Assembly: GCA_947466075.1 (NCBI GenBank)
Contig: CANIBP010000009.1
Span: 62,001-126,000, forward strand
Direction: 5' to 3'
Length of the DNA: 64,000 bases
From: Verrucomicrobiaceae bacterium
GTDB lineage: Bacteria > Verrucomicrobiota > Verrucomicrobiia > Verrucomicrobiales > Verrucomicrobiaceae
Below the pieces are notes generated by a model, which saw only the letters and a program-made list of their open reading frames with translations, was not told where the DNA came from and did no database searches. Both the position numbers and the translations under genes were made by a program. Below are positions 41,449-50,699 of the stretch, in pieces. How positions within the stretch are numbered: the first letter of the stretch is position 1; each line of letters begins with the position of its first letter.

Positions 41449-43548
41449 ATGGACACCACTTCCCTGCCCCGCCGTCGTGATTTTCTTCAAACCAGCGGTC
41501 TGGGCCTTCTGAGCTGGCCCGTGATGCAGTCCTTTTTCGGCAGCACGAGCACCGCGCTGGCTCAAACCGCCGCGACAGCACCAGCGATCGCTGTTCCGGC
41601 ATTGAATCGCTTCCCGCGCATGATGCAGGACTGGCTGGTGGCCGAAGTCCGTGCTGCCGAGCAACGTGGCAATGCCCGACGCGATGCTTTGAAGACCAAG
41701 ACGGATGCCGAAGCTTATGTAAAGTCGGTTCAAGAGCGCATCCGTCAGTGTTTCGGTCCTCTGCCTGAAAAAACACCGCTGAACGCCAAGGTGACAAAGA
41801 CCTTGGAGCGCGACGGCTACCGCATCGAGAACATCATCTTCGAGAGTCGGCCCAATTACATGGTCACGGGCAATCTCTATCTGCCCACGAGTCGCAAAGG
41901 CCCCGTTCCAGGCGTGATTGGTGTCTGCGGCCATTCACTCAATGGCAAAGCCGCTGAGGCCTACCAAAGCTTCGCGCAAGGACTCGCGCGACGAGGCCAG
42001 GCCTGCTTCATCATTGATCCCGTCGGCCAAGGAGAGCGCTTTCAGTATTTGAATGAGAAACTTGGCTCACGCCTCGGCGGTGGCACGACGGAGCACAATC
42101 AAATGGGCGCACCGCAGGCACTCATTGGCGAGTTCCTCGGCACCTGGTTCGTGTGGGATGCGATGCGTGCGCTCGATTATCTGCTCACGCGCCAAGAAAT
42201 CGACCCGAAGCATCTTGGCATCACGGGAAATTCCGGCGGCGGCACGCAGACGACCTGGCTCTGCGGCATGGAGCCGCGTTTCACGATGGCCGCGCCCTCA
42301 TGTTTCGTCACCACCTTCCGACGTGATGCGGAGAACGAGCTGCCACAAGACATGGAGCAGTGCCCGCCGCGTGTTTTGGCGCATGATCTCGATCATTGTG
42401 ATTTCCTGGCCGCCATGGCTCCGAAGCCAGTCATTATTCTGGCGCAGGAGAAGGATTACTTCGATGCGCGTGGCTCCACGGAGACTTACGAGCGCCTCAA
42501 GAAGCTCTACACGCTGCTTGGCAAGCCGGAGAACATTCAGCTTCATGTCGGCCCAGATCCGCACGGCTACACGCAGTCGAACCGCGAGGCGATGTATCGC
42601 TTCTTTGGCAAAGTCACCGGCATTCCCGCCGCAACCGCAGAACGCACGATCACCGTCGAGAAAGACGAGGATCTGCTCTGCACACCACGCGGTCAGGTTG
42701 CGGAAGCAGGTTCGCGAACGCTCATGAGCTTCACGCGTGAAAAGGCCGATGATCTGGCCGCCAAGCGCAAGCATCTGAGCGGCGAAGCTTTGCAAAAAGC
42801 CGTGCGTGAAGTCTTGAAGCTGCCTGCACTCACGGATTCGCCGCCCGATTACCGCATCCTCCGCAGTGTCGGCTCGCGCAAGTATCCCGCCAAAGGCTAC
42901 TGTACCTACGCTGTCGAGACGGAGCCGATGATTCACGCCTTGGTCACACGCTTGAGCGATGAAACGCTCACCTCGCGCCTGCCACGCGGTTTGAGCAAGG
43001 CCGTGCTCTACATCTCGCATCGCTCGGCCGATGCCGAACTGCGCAGTGCTCCCTTCGTGCAGGAACTCATCGCTTCCGCGCCCGACTCGGCCTTCTTTGC
43101 CTGCGACGTGCGTGGCATTGGCGACTCGCAGCCCGACACCTGCGGGGCGAATCAATTCAACGGCCGCTACGGCAGCCACTACTTCTACGCCGCCTACAGC
43201 CAGATGCTCGACCGCCCGTTGCTGGGCCAACGCACCTTCGATGTGCTGCGCGTCATTCAGCTTCTCAAAGCCGCTGGGCACACTGAGATCCATCTCGCCG
43301 GTCAAGGCTGGGGCGCGCTACCGGCCGCGTTTGCCGCGGTGCTCAACAGCGAGGTCAAACAGGTCACGCTGAAGCATGCGCTCACCTCTTTCCATGATCT
43401 CGCAGCGCACGATGACCAGCAGTGGCCCACCGCCTTCATGCTACCGCAGGTGCTGCATCATTTTGACCTTCCCTATTGCTACCAAGCGCTCCAGCAGCAG
43501 AAACTTCAGCTCATCGAGCCTTGGACTGCTGCCGATGGCATGAAATGA
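41449..43548 (+). CDS. Tat-exported acetylxylan-esterase-like hydrolase
   Basis: The protein has 699 residues from ATG 41449. The N-terminus is a twin-arginine signal (P-R-R-R-D-F-L-Q-T-S-G-L-G-L-L). The first alpha/beta-hydrolase domain has G-H-S-L-N-G (oxyanion), the nucleophile in T-G-N-S-G-G-G (about 263), an acid in the A-Q-E-K-D-Y-F-D region and H-G-Y. The second half (about 430-699) resembles a further, less conserved hydrolase-like domain without a clear nucleophile. It likely deacetylates polysaccharide. The symporter gene starts 19 bases downstream, so the two form an operon. The upstream divergent gene is a Tat oxidoreductase. Confidence 0.85.
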   Translation: MDTTSLPRRRDFLQTSGLGLLSWPVMQSFFGSTSTALAQTAATAPAIAVPALNRFPRMMQDWLVAEVRAAEQRGNARRDALKTKTDAEAYVKSVQERIRQCFGPLPEKTPLNAKVTKTLERDGYRIENIIFESRPNYMVTGNLYLPTSRKGPVPGVIGVCGHSLNGKAAEAYQSFAQGLARRGQACFIIDPVGQGERFQYLNEKLGSRLGGGTTEHNQMGAPQALIGEFLGTWFVWDAMRALDYLLTRQEIDPKHLGITGNSGGGTQTTWLCGMEPRFTMAAPSCFVTTFRRDAENELPQDMEQCPPRVLAHDLDHCDFLAAMAPKPVIILAQEKDYFDARGSTETYERLKKLYTLLGKPENIQLHVGPDPHGYTQSNREAMYRFFGKVTGIPAATAERTITVEKDEDLLCTPRGQVAEAGSRTLMSFTREKADDLAAKRKHLSGEALQKAVREVLKLPALTDSPPDYRILRSVGSRKYPAKGYCTYAVETEPMIHALVTRLSDETLTSRLPRGLSKAVLYISHRSADAELRSAPFVQELIASAPDSAFFACDVRGIGDSQPDTCGANQFNGRYGSHYFYAAYSQMLDRPLLGQRTFDVLRVIQLLKAAGHTEIHLAGQGWGALPAAFAAVLNSEVKQVTLKHALTSFHDLAAHDDQQWPTAFMLPQVLHHFDLPYCYQALQQQKLQLIEPWTAADGMK

Positions 43549-43567
43549 CTTTCAACCAACACACACC

Positions 43568-44791
43568 ATGCAAACACAGCTCAAGATCAAGCTCTCCCTC
43601 TTCATGTTCCTCCAGTACTTCATCTGGAGCAGTTGGTACATGACGCTGGGCAGTTACCTCGGCACTCTGAACTTCACCGGCACCGAAATCGGCGCATCCT
43701 ACGGTGCTTTCGCGTGGGGTGCGATCCTTTCGCCCTTCATCGTTGGCTTGATCGCCGACCGCTTCTTTGCCTCGGAGAAAATCATCGCGGTGCTCGGCAT
43801 CGCTGGTGGGCTGGTGATGCTCTACATCCCGCAGTTGAAGACCTTCGGCAGTGTCTATCCGACACTCATCCTCTACTGCACGCTCTATGCGCCGACGCTG
43901 GCCCTGGGCAACTCCATTTCCATGACGCATCTCGCCGATGCGAAGAAGGATTTCCCCTTCGTGAAGATTTTCTCAGCCGTCGGCTGGATTGCCGGGGGGG
44001 TGGTGCTCAGCCAGTTGAAGGCAGAGCAGTCGTCGCTGCAATACTACCTCGCAGGCGGCACATCCATGGCCTTTGGTCTGTTTGCACTTAGCCTGCCGCA
44101 CACACCGCCGAAGAAGAAGGGGCAGAACGTGCCACTGAGCGAGGTTCTCGGCCTAGATGCGCTCGCACTGCTAAAGAAGCCCACCTTTGCCATCTTTATC
44201 CTGTGCATGTTCCTCATCTGCATCCCGCTGTACTTCTACTTCGTGAACATGGGCACCTACCTCACGCAATTGAAGTGGGCTGACATGGCGCAGAAGATGA
44301 CGCTAGCCCAATTCTCCGACATCATCTTCCTCGTACTGCTGCCGCTGATGCTTAAAAAGCTCGGCTACAAGAAGACCATCTTCCTCGGCATCCTGGCCTG
44401 GGCCGCACGCTACTTCATGCTCAGCGCCAGCGCCGCCAGCACCGGCACCGTGCTCATTTTTGGTGCCATCCTTCTCCACGGCATCTGCTACGACTTCCTC
44501 TTCATCGCCGGACAGCTTTATGTCGATGACGAGGCGAACGAACGCATCCGCGGCGCGGCGCAGGGCCTCATCGCCATCATCCTCTGGGGCTTCGGCTCAC
44601 TCGTCGGCACTTACTTGGCCGGTTACTTCATGGATCAGCACAAACTGGCCACACCCAAAGGCGACATCGTCCATGATTGGGCTGCGATCTGGAGCACGCC
44701 AGCGTGGATCGCTGTGGTGGTGCTCGTGGTGTTCGTGATCTTCTTCCGTGAGCCGAAGAAAGCGAATGTCGCAGAATCCACCGGGAACTGA
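43568..44791 (+). CDS. Nucleoside:H+ symporter-like MFS transporter
   Basis: The protein has 407 residues with about 12 hydrophobic spans. The N-terminus (IKLSLFMFLQYFIWSSWYMTLG) and G-A-S-Y-G-A-F-A-W-G-A-I-L-S-P are characteristic of the nucleoside:proton symporter family (NupG/XapB type) as it occurs in Bacteroidetes and Verrucomicrobia. The A-A-R-Y-x-x-L and D-F-L-F-I-A-G-Q-L-Y-V-D segments of the C-terminal half fit too. It sits in the inner membrane. In PVC bacteria such proteins often lie beside sugar-oxidoreductase genes, as here, so the real substrate may be a sugar derivative. It follows the esterase gene by 19 bases and ends one base from a convergent gene. Confidence 0.85.
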   Translation: MQTQLKIKLSLFMFLQYFIWSSWYMTLGSYLGTLNFTGTEIGASYGAFAWGAILSPFIVGLIADRFFASEKIIAVLGIAGGLVMLYIPQLKTFGSVYPTLILYCTLYAPTLALGNSISMTHLADAKKDFPFVKIFSAVGWIAGGVVLSQLKAEQSSLQYYLAGGTSMAFGLFALSLPHTPPKKKGQNVPLSEVLGLDALALLKKPTFAIFILCMFLICIPLYFYFVNMGTYLTQLKWADMAQKMTLAQFSDIIFLVLLPLMLKKLGYKKTIFLGILAWAARYFMLSASAASTGTVLIFGAILLHGICYDFLFIAGQLYVDDEANERIRGAAQGLIAIILWGFGSLVGTYLAGYFMDQHKLATPKGDIVHDWAAIWSTPAWIAVVVLVVFVIFFREPKKANVAESTGN

Positions 44792-45166
44792 TCAAGGATT
44801 GGATGGCATGGCGTCAATCCATCGTCGTAACAGTTCAAGCTCCGTGAGGGTGACAAAGTTTTTCTCTTTCTTCGGTGGCATCTCTTTGTGATAAATCAGC
44901 TCAATCAAGAGGCTCTTCTTCGCGTTGCCCGGCTTGATCGCTGGTCCTGTATCACCGCCAGTGAGCATGGCCTCAAGCGTTCGCATGTCCAGCTTGCCGC
45001 CACGGCGTTTCGCCCCGTGGCAGTGCAGGCACTTCTCTTCGAAGATCGGCAGCACGTCCTTTTTGAAATCAGGCACAGATGTCTGCTTGTCTTCGACTAT
45101 CGCATTTACTTCAGCAAGGCTACTGATGAGCAGCCCGCCGAGGAAGATTTGAAGAAGCATCCGCAT
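44792..45166 (-). CDS. Small secreted Planctomycete-type cytochrome c domain protein
   Basis: The protein has 124 residues from ATG 45166. A signal peptide or anchor (MRMLLQIFLGGLLISSLAE) leads into one PSCyt-type cytochrome domain: F-K-K-D-V-L-P-I-F-E-E-K-C-L-H-C-H-G (heme at CLHCH), L-D-M-R-T-L-E-A-M-L-T-G-G, and a K-E-M-P-P-K-K axial-Met region. It is periplasmic and would transfer electrons or sense redox. It begins 14 bases after the DUF3500 gene, so the two form an operon. The frame is open upstream into that gene, but the signal peptide fixes the start. Confidence 0.85.
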   Translation of the reverse strand: MRMLLQIFLGGLLISSLAEVNAIVEDKQTSVPDFKKDVLPIFEEKCLHCHGAKRRGGKLDMRTLEAMLTGGDTGPAIKPGNAKKSLLIELIYHKEMPPKKEKNFVTLTELELLRRWIDAMPSNP

Positions 45167-45180
45167 CACCCGCCCGAGGT

Positions 45181-46245
45181 TCAGGCTTGGCCGACCACGT
45201 TCACGAAGCAGTGGACGTGCGGGAGCACCCGGTAGTTCCACACAAAGCCGGGGCCTTCGATGCGCCAGGCATCCCAGCGATCATTGCCCTTCTCGGCGTT
45301 ATCTTTGTAAAACGCCAGGCGCAGCTTCTCCATGCCGCCGTTGGTCTTGATGAGTTGCATCACTTCGTCGCCATCTTCCTGGCGGAAAGAATTCAGCAGC
45401 TTCCTCATCACACCGGCCACCAGGCCACGCTGGGACTCATCCAGATCGCCATAACCAACACCGGTCTCAGGCTTATCCACCAGTTTGGCTTTGAGCGCAC
45501 CGACACCGTCTCCCGGAGAGCCGACGATGACCGCCAGCTTGCGCTGCGGCTCATTGAGCATGTCAAACACACTCATGACTTCCTTCGTCTGGTCGTTGTA
45601 AACGTTCACATCACTATGGCCGTTGGCCGAATGACCGTAATACATCGGTCCGCCAAAGGCCGTGTTCGGTTGCGAGTTACCATCGCAACGCAGCGTCAGG
45701 TGATGCCCGGCGAATACCCAGGAGAAAGGATCCTTGCCTGACGGGTCGCCGAAGATCGCGATGCCGTTGTTTTCAAAAGCCCCGCTGTTATCCCACTTCC
45801 CATGGCGGCTAATCCGGTCATAGGCGTCCTCTCCCGAAAGGATCGCCTTGAAAGTCTGCTGGATAAGATCCTGCTGCGGCCTGGTGAACTGCTCGGCAAT
45901 CTTCTTGCCCAGTGGTGCCGCATTATGCGTCTTGAGGCGCGTCGGCATGCCCGATTCAGCGCCATCCGCCCAAGGACGCACCACCGCCGTCCTCTGCTCC
46001 GCACTCAGCGTGGCAAACAACTCGCGGATGAGGTCCTCCGCCGGCTTCGCCGTACGAGGAGATTCCGTCGGGGCTGCAATAACAGAACTCAAAGACGAAA
46101 CCCCCATGACACCCATAGCGCTACCCGATAGGACACGAATGAAGTCCCGGCGGCCGCGCAGCGGAGACGCTGAAGCGTGCTCTGTGCATTCTGGGCAGAT
46201 CGACTGATGGATAGGATGGGCGATAGGAGATGGATGAGATTTCAT
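45181..46245 (-). CDS. Tat-exported DUF3500 family protein
   Basis: The protein has 354 residues. A twin-arginine signal (G-R-R-D-F-I-R-V-L-S-G-S) starts at residue 32, after an N-terminal stretch with two Cys pairs' worth of His/Cys (H-Q-S-I-C-P-E-C). ATG 46245 may therefore be too early, but no better ATG precedes the RR. The body matches DUF3500: L-F-A-T-L-S-A-E-Q-R, G-x-A-I-F-G-D-P-S-G-K-D-P-F-S-W-V-F-A-G-H-H-L-T-L-R, F-G-G-P-M-Y-Y-G. The function of DUF3500 is unknown. It is followed by a cytochrome gene, suggesting a periplasmic redox role. Confidence 0.85.
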   Translation of the reverse strand: MKSHPSPIAHPIHQSICPECTEHASASPLRGRRDFIRVLSGSAMGVMGVSSLSSVIAAPTESPRTAKPAEDLIRELFATLSAEQRTAVVRPWADGAESGMPTRLKTHNAAPLGKKIAEQFTRPQQDLIQQTFKAILSGEDAYDRISRHGKWDNSGAFENNGIAIFGDPSGKDPFSWVFAGHHLTLRCDGNSQPNTAFGGPMYYGHSANGHSDVNVYNDQTKEVMSVFDMLNEPQRKLAVIVGSPGDGVGALKAKLVDKPETGVGYGDLDESQRGLVAGVMRKLLNSFRQEDGDEVMQLIKTNGGMEKLRLAFYKDNAEKGNDRWDAWRIEGPGFVWNYRVLPHVHCFVNVVGQA

Positions 46246-46348
46246 GACAGGATCATATACCGCGCTGAATCTTCACATCTTGCCGTCGCTTGAATCTTGA
46301 CGGCCTCAACCTCTTCCGGGCGCCTCGCTAGCAAGAAGAGTTAATCAA

Positions 46349-46425
<77 letters not shown>

Positions 46426-46540
46426 ACCTAGTTTTGACTTCTCGCCAGCGGTGCCGCGTTGGGGTGGCTGCCGTTGGTGAGGCGCGCATTCTGGAGCAGC
46501 GCCTTTTGAATGCAACGAGATATTCGCTGCTGGAGTCATG

Positions 46541-46575
46541 AAAAAAAGCACGGTTAGTCGGAAACTCCCCGTGCT
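46541..46575 (-). terminator. Rho-independent terminator of the TPR-like gene
   Basis: On the minus strand AGCACGG-(15 bases)-CCGTGCT is followed by seven T. It lies 126 bases past the stop at 46702 and before the tRNA, which must have its own promoter in 46426-46540. Nothing else was recognised in 46426-46701. Confidence 0.85.
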
Positions 46576-46701
46576 GGCAACAACACTGACTGGATGACTA
46601 AAGCACCGTCATTTAGCCACAGCCCACCTGCTGTCGAAATAACTCGCGTGACTTTTCTGACAGGCGGTTCAGCCGATAGCGACGATCCCGCTGCGGAAGC
46701 T

Positions 46702-48480
46702 TCATCTTGCCAGTTTCAAGAGGCGAATTTCTTCAGGCAGCAGCAAAGCTACGGGTACACGTTCAGCGATGCGGAAAGCCTCACCTAGTTCACCATTTGT
46801 TGCCATGATGGCGGCAAGTACCGCTCGATGTCCGGCGCTCCATGATGCGGAAGTTTCCATTCGCTGCGGTAGATCACGAAATGTCACGGGCTGCCGCAGG
46901 CGAAAATCCGCTAGGGCTTTGAGAAAATATGCACGCGATGCTGCCTCTGTTCCTGGCTCGGATGAAGAGAGTCCGGCTTTGGCAGCCACGAGTTCCAGTG
47001 AATCGCCTACCAGCAGTGCAAGGTAATCAGCACGGAAGGCGGCGGTTTCATTGCTAGGAGTGAGACGCGAGATCTCACGAGCCACCTGTAGCATGGCGGA
47101 GGTGTTGAAATTCCTGCCATGCATGTCGAAAGCTTTCTCCAGCATCGCCAGGCGTGTCTGAGGGACCTGCACATGGCCTGACAGTTCATGAAAATACGTG
47201 GCAGCCAAGTCCAAGACACCAAGTCGTCCGGCAGTTTCTGCGGTTTGGATCGCACCTGCGGTATTCTTACCACGGTCTGAAAACTCGAAGGCCAGGGTGA
47301 GATGCTGGCGGACCTTTTCCGGATCATTTTTCACCTTTGCTGCCACACAGGCATGCCAGAGATTGAACGAGATTTTTCCAAGCGTTTTTTCCAAGGCAGG
47401 AGTGAGTATTTGGTCCACATCTTCCCAACGATTTGTGTGCGCCATGGCATCCAGCTTGAGATTGAGTATTTCTGCCGGCAGATCTTTCGATTTCACCATT
47501 GCTTCGGGTGGCAAAAATTTCAGCAGCCATTCATGCTCCTTCAGAGCAGAGAGCCAGCGGGCAAACTGCATGCGCTCATCGTTGTCACCACCAGCTGCGC
47601 GCGCTGTCTCGGCGGTGAGGATGGCGTCATGCTCCTGGGGATGCAACCGCAGGGCGGCCTGGACTGCTACGAGACGGGCCAGACCAGGCTTGGGATGAAT
47701 CTGCGTGAGCCGCATCAGATCATGGGCTTCTTCCGGGGTAAGAGCGCTGTCTGCCGCGAGGACCTGCACCGCTCGGCATGCCCCGTCATCTTTGCCACGC
47801 GCAAACTCCCACAAGCGGGATCTTCCGCGCACATGAACATCAGGGTAAGGCTGCTTGAAGTCTAGGATAGCCAGTCGCAACGGCGCATTGGCATCGGCAT
47901 CCTGCGCCAGCAGTGCCACGCGCAATCTATCGTCAGCCGCATGGTCCTGCCCCTCTACTTTCAGGATGGTGGATTCCAGTTCGATCACGTCGGCTCGCGA
48001 TCGTTCGGCTGGTGGTAGTAGCAAAAGGGTTTTGCGGGCAGCGTCAAGGTTTCCGCTCCTAATTTCAGCATGCCCCAGTTTCACCATGTCTTGCGTGGTG
48101 GCATTGCCCGTTTCGAGCAGATGTTTCAAGGTTTGCACCACATCGGTGTGGCTGGCATGCGTGCTAAGCTGGAATTCTGCGACGGTACGCAACACCGCAG
48201 GATCATTCGGTGCGATGCGCATGGCCTCTCCTAGCAAGCTTGCTGCTTTAACCCATTCCTTACGCTCGATGTGTTCGCTAGCGTTTTTCACGGTGCCTGA
48301 TACCTCCCATGCCCGCCAGAAAGCAGGTTTGCCACCATGCCAGAGTGCAACCAAAAACAACAGCCCCGCTACCAGCGCTGCCACAAAACCTGCCCAGACC
48401 AGCCTCTGGCGCCATATCCTCCTACGACCGGCGGTTGATGTGCCGCGACGTCTGGTCTGTGTGCTGCTTCCAAGGTCCAT
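46702..48480 (-). CDS. Membrane-anchored TPR-like repeat protein of unknown function
   Basis: The protein has 592 residues from ATG 48480. A basic cytoplasmic head (QTRRRGTSTAGRRRIWRQR) precedes one transmembrane span (about 28-48). The rest is helical repeats of the tetratricopeptide kind: W-V-K-A-A-S-L-L-G-E-A-M-R-I-A-P-N-D-P, then units around V-K-L-G-H-A-E-I-R-S-G-N-L-D-A-A-R. It should scaffold a complex on the outside of the membrane. No partner is evident. The upstream gene on the same strand is separated by a strong terminator, so this gene is independent. Confidence 0.75.
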   Translation of the reverse strand: MDLGSSTQTRRRGTSTAGRRRIWRQRLVWAGFVAALVAGLLFLVALWHGGKPAFWRAWEVSGTVKNASEHIERKEWVKAASLLGEAMRIAPNDPAVLRTVAEFQLSTHASHTDVVQTLKHLLETGNATTQDMVKLGHAEIRSGNLDAARKTLLLLPPAERSRADVIELESTILKVEGQDHAADDRLRVALLAQDADANAPLRLAILDFKQPYPDVHVRGRSRLWEFARGKDDGACRAVQVLAADSALTPEEAHDLMRLTQIHPKPGLARLVAVQAALRLHPQEHDAILTAETARAAGGDNDERMQFARWLSALKEHEWLLKFLPPEAMVKSKDLPAEILNLKLDAMAHTNRWEDVDQILTPALEKTLGKISFNLWHACVAAKVKNDPEKVRQHLTLAFEFSDRGKNTAGAIQTAETAGRLGVLDLAATYFHELSGHVQVPQTRLAMLEKAFDMHGRNFNTSAMLQVAREISRLTPSNETAAFRADYLALLVGDSLELVAAKAGLSSSEPGTEAASRAYFLKALADFRLRQPVTFRDLPQRMETSASWSAGHRAVLAAIMATNGELGEAFRIAERVPVALLLPEEIRLLKLAR

Positions 48481-48558
48481 CGTATCTGCGCCTATAATAT
48501 GTGTTCTGCATGTCGCTTTGAACGCCGCCAATCCGAACAGGCAGCTCCGTCATAAAGC

Positions 48559-48595
48559 AAAAATACCCGGCGGAGACATCCGCCTCCGCCGGGTA
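48559..48595 (-). terminator. Rho-independent terminator of the PEP-CTERM gene
   Basis: On the minus strand the 11-bp perfect stem TACCCGGCGGA / TCCGCCGGGTA with a ten-base loop is followed by TTTTT. It is 24 bases past the stop at 48619. Confidence 0.9.
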
Positions 48596-48618
48596 CGTTG
48601 TGCAACTTGCAACTACAT

Positions 48619-50535
48619 TCAGGCCAGCCGGCGACGGCGGAGCATCAGGCCTGCGGCTCCCAGCAGCATCAGAATCGCACGGCTTGGTTCAGGCACCACT
48701 GTGACACGGTAAGCGAGGAACATGGTGTCGTTCTGCGTGCCGCCGGTGGGGATGCCATTGAAGGTAGTGCTGCCATCAGACAAGGTCATCGTTCCGCTGC
48801 CGGTGACGAAGTCGTTGTCGTTGCCCAGGAACAGGAAGTAGTCGTTCGGGGCGAGCGGGTCGAGCGCGGAGACGAGCGACATGCCCTCCCATTTTTCGGA
48901 GAGTGAGAGTTTGTTGACGTTGTTTGCGCTGAATGTGGTGTTGATGTTGTAGTTCGCGAGCTGGGTGGTGTTGAGCATGTTGACCGCTTCGGTCCACGAC
49001 ACCGGGGTGATGGAGGAGTCGAGCGCACCGTCAGTCGTGTTGTTAAAGTACGCCGTACCACTTGAGGGCATGCCAGATGGCAGAGCACCGTTGAGCGTGA
49101 TCACGTTGGTACCGGTGTTGATGCTGCTCACCGTGCGCCCGAGCATGCCAGAACCGACCGCAAGGCCGGTAGGAATGCTGGACACGGTCACAGTGTTACC
49201 GCTGGTGCCGGTCACGGTCACAGAGCAACCAGGCACCACCATGCCACCCACATTGTCACGGGCAGTTCCGGCGATGTTGGTCGGATTACCCACCGAAAGG
49301 TCGGCCAGCAACACGCTTTTCACCACGGTGGGGTTGTTGCTCGTGGAACCACCGGCACCGGTGCCGTCACGGGCAAGCACAAGAATGCGGTTGTTGTCCA
49401 GCGCGACGATTTCACTTTGCGCCGCCGTTTTATCAGCCGCACCGCCGTTTCCATTGTTCTTGTAAGTCGGAAGCTGCATGACATATTCTTCCGTCGGAGT
49501 GGTGGGAGTGCTGCTGCCAGACACGTCATAGACCAACAGGCGGGAGTTTAAGCGGTTCTGATCTTTGCTGCCGATGGCGTTGTCCTGAATGGTTGCGCTC
49601 TGGAGAAGTGCGAACAGTTTGGTGCCATCTGGGGAGAGCGAGACGCCCTCAAGGCCTTGATTGATGCGGCGGCCATCCAACTGCGCGGGGCTGCCGCTGC
49701 CGTCGAAGTTGGTCGCACCGGTCACATCCTGCGGCTTGAGCGCCGCCGGGATGCCGACCACACCGTCGATCTGCTTGCTGGAATTGAAGTGATAGATGTT
49801 GGCACCGTACTCATCGCCGATGTAGCCGGAGCCGTCCGCTTTCAGCACCAGCGCCTCGGAGTCGAGGGAGAGCTTGTTCACCGTCTGCGGCACACCTGCG
49901 TTCACACCGGTGGTCGGCGTATAGGAGGTGATGAACGGCACGCTGGAACTGCTGACCGCAGAAACGGTGCCTGCGCCTGAGGCACCGGCGGCCGGGTTCA
50001 GCCCCGTGGTGTTCACCTGCGCTGAACCGTTGTCATAAGTGAACTTCACACTGCTGCCAGCGTTGTAGGTGGCGACGATTTGATTTTGCGCGGCAATCTT
50101 GCTGGCCAGATCCGTGCCGCCAATCGCGGTAGCCGCCGTGAGCGGCGTGAAGTTGAAGTCGAACTGGTTGATGCGGGCAGCGTAATCAGAATAGACCGCG
50201 CCGCTGTTGTAACCGCGGTCGGGGAGGATGTTGAATTTGCCGGTGTAGCTGCCTGCCCCGGCGGTGGCCCAGTTGGTGATGACCAGACCTGAAACCGAAC
50301 CCAGTGAATCACCCCAGGCGTCCACATCATTGGCCGAGACACGGCCCACGCCGACGAGGCCTTGGTTGATAAAGGTGGTGGAACCCAGTGAGGTGGTGAC
50401 CGGTCCCGTACCCGTTTCGAGGTGCGGAGTGGTATAGGCCACAACGGCGGCGGACGATGACGTGGCATGCAAAGCCAGGACAGCGAGGCCCAGCGTGGTG
50501 TTAAGAATTCGGGAGAGTGATGGGAGAGGTCTCAT
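48619..50535 (-). CDS. Esterase-like-activity-of-phytase protein with PEP-CTERM sorting signal
   Basis: The protein has 638 residues from ATG 50535, which starts a signal peptide (ILNTTLGLAVLALHATSSSA). The propeller-like phytase-esterase domain shows L-V-G-V-G-R-V-S-A-N-D-V-D-A-W-G-D-S-L-G-S, F-N-I-L-P-D-R-G-Y-N-S, G-Y-I-G-D-E-Y-G-A-N-I-Y-H-F, and N-Q-G-L-E-G-V-S-L-S-P-D-G-T-K-L-F-A-L-L. An internal Gly/Thr/Ser-rich segment (about 450-510) looks like an insertion. The C-terminus V-P-E-P-S-R-A-I-L-M-L-L-G-A-A-G-L-M-L-R-R-R-R is a PEP-CTERM anchor cut by an exosortase, which is not in this window. It would be exported and attached to the surface or outer membrane. Confidence 0.88.
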   Translation of the reverse strand: MRPLPSLSRILNTTLGLAVLALHATSSSAAVVAYTTPHLETGTGPVTTSLGSTTFINQGLVGVGRVSANDVDAWGDSLGSVSGLVITNWATAGAGSYTGKFNILPDRGYNSGAVYSDYAARINQFDFNFTPLTAATAIGGTDLASKIAAQNQIVATYNAGSSVKFTYDNGSAQVNTTGLNPAAGASGAGTVSAVSSSSVPFITSYTPTTGVNAGVPQTVNKLSLDSEALVLKADGSGYIGDEYGANIYHFNSSKQIDGVVGIPAALKPQDVTGATNFDGSGSPAQLDGRRINQGLEGVSLSPDGTKLFALLQSATIQDNAIGSKDQNRLNSRLLVYDVSGSSTPTTPTEEYVMQLPTYKNNGNGGAADKTAAQSEIVALDNNRILVLARDGTGAGGSTSNNPTVVKSVLLADLSVGNPTNIAGTARDNVGGMVVPGCSVTVTGTSGNTVTVSSIPTGLAVGSGMLGRTVSSINTGTNVITLNGALPSGMPSSGTAYFNNTTDGALDSSITPVSWTEAVNMLNTTQLANYNINTTFSANNVNKLSLSEKWEGMSLVSALDPLAPNDYFLFLGNDNDFVTGSGTMTLSDGSTTFNGIPTGGTQNDTMFLAYRVTVVPEPSRAILMLLGAAGLMLRRRRLA

Positions 50536-50699
50536 GCAATGCCATCCTTGGGCGGGTGGCCGCTTTCCAGCAAAACAGGTTCGGCAACAATTTCGCCACG
50601 CAACACCCCTGAACGAACTTAATGACAGTTCCCGAGGGTTGGCAGCGGTGAGGCTTGCCATCCAGACAGCACTCGCGTAAAACCAGCGGGAATATCCGC

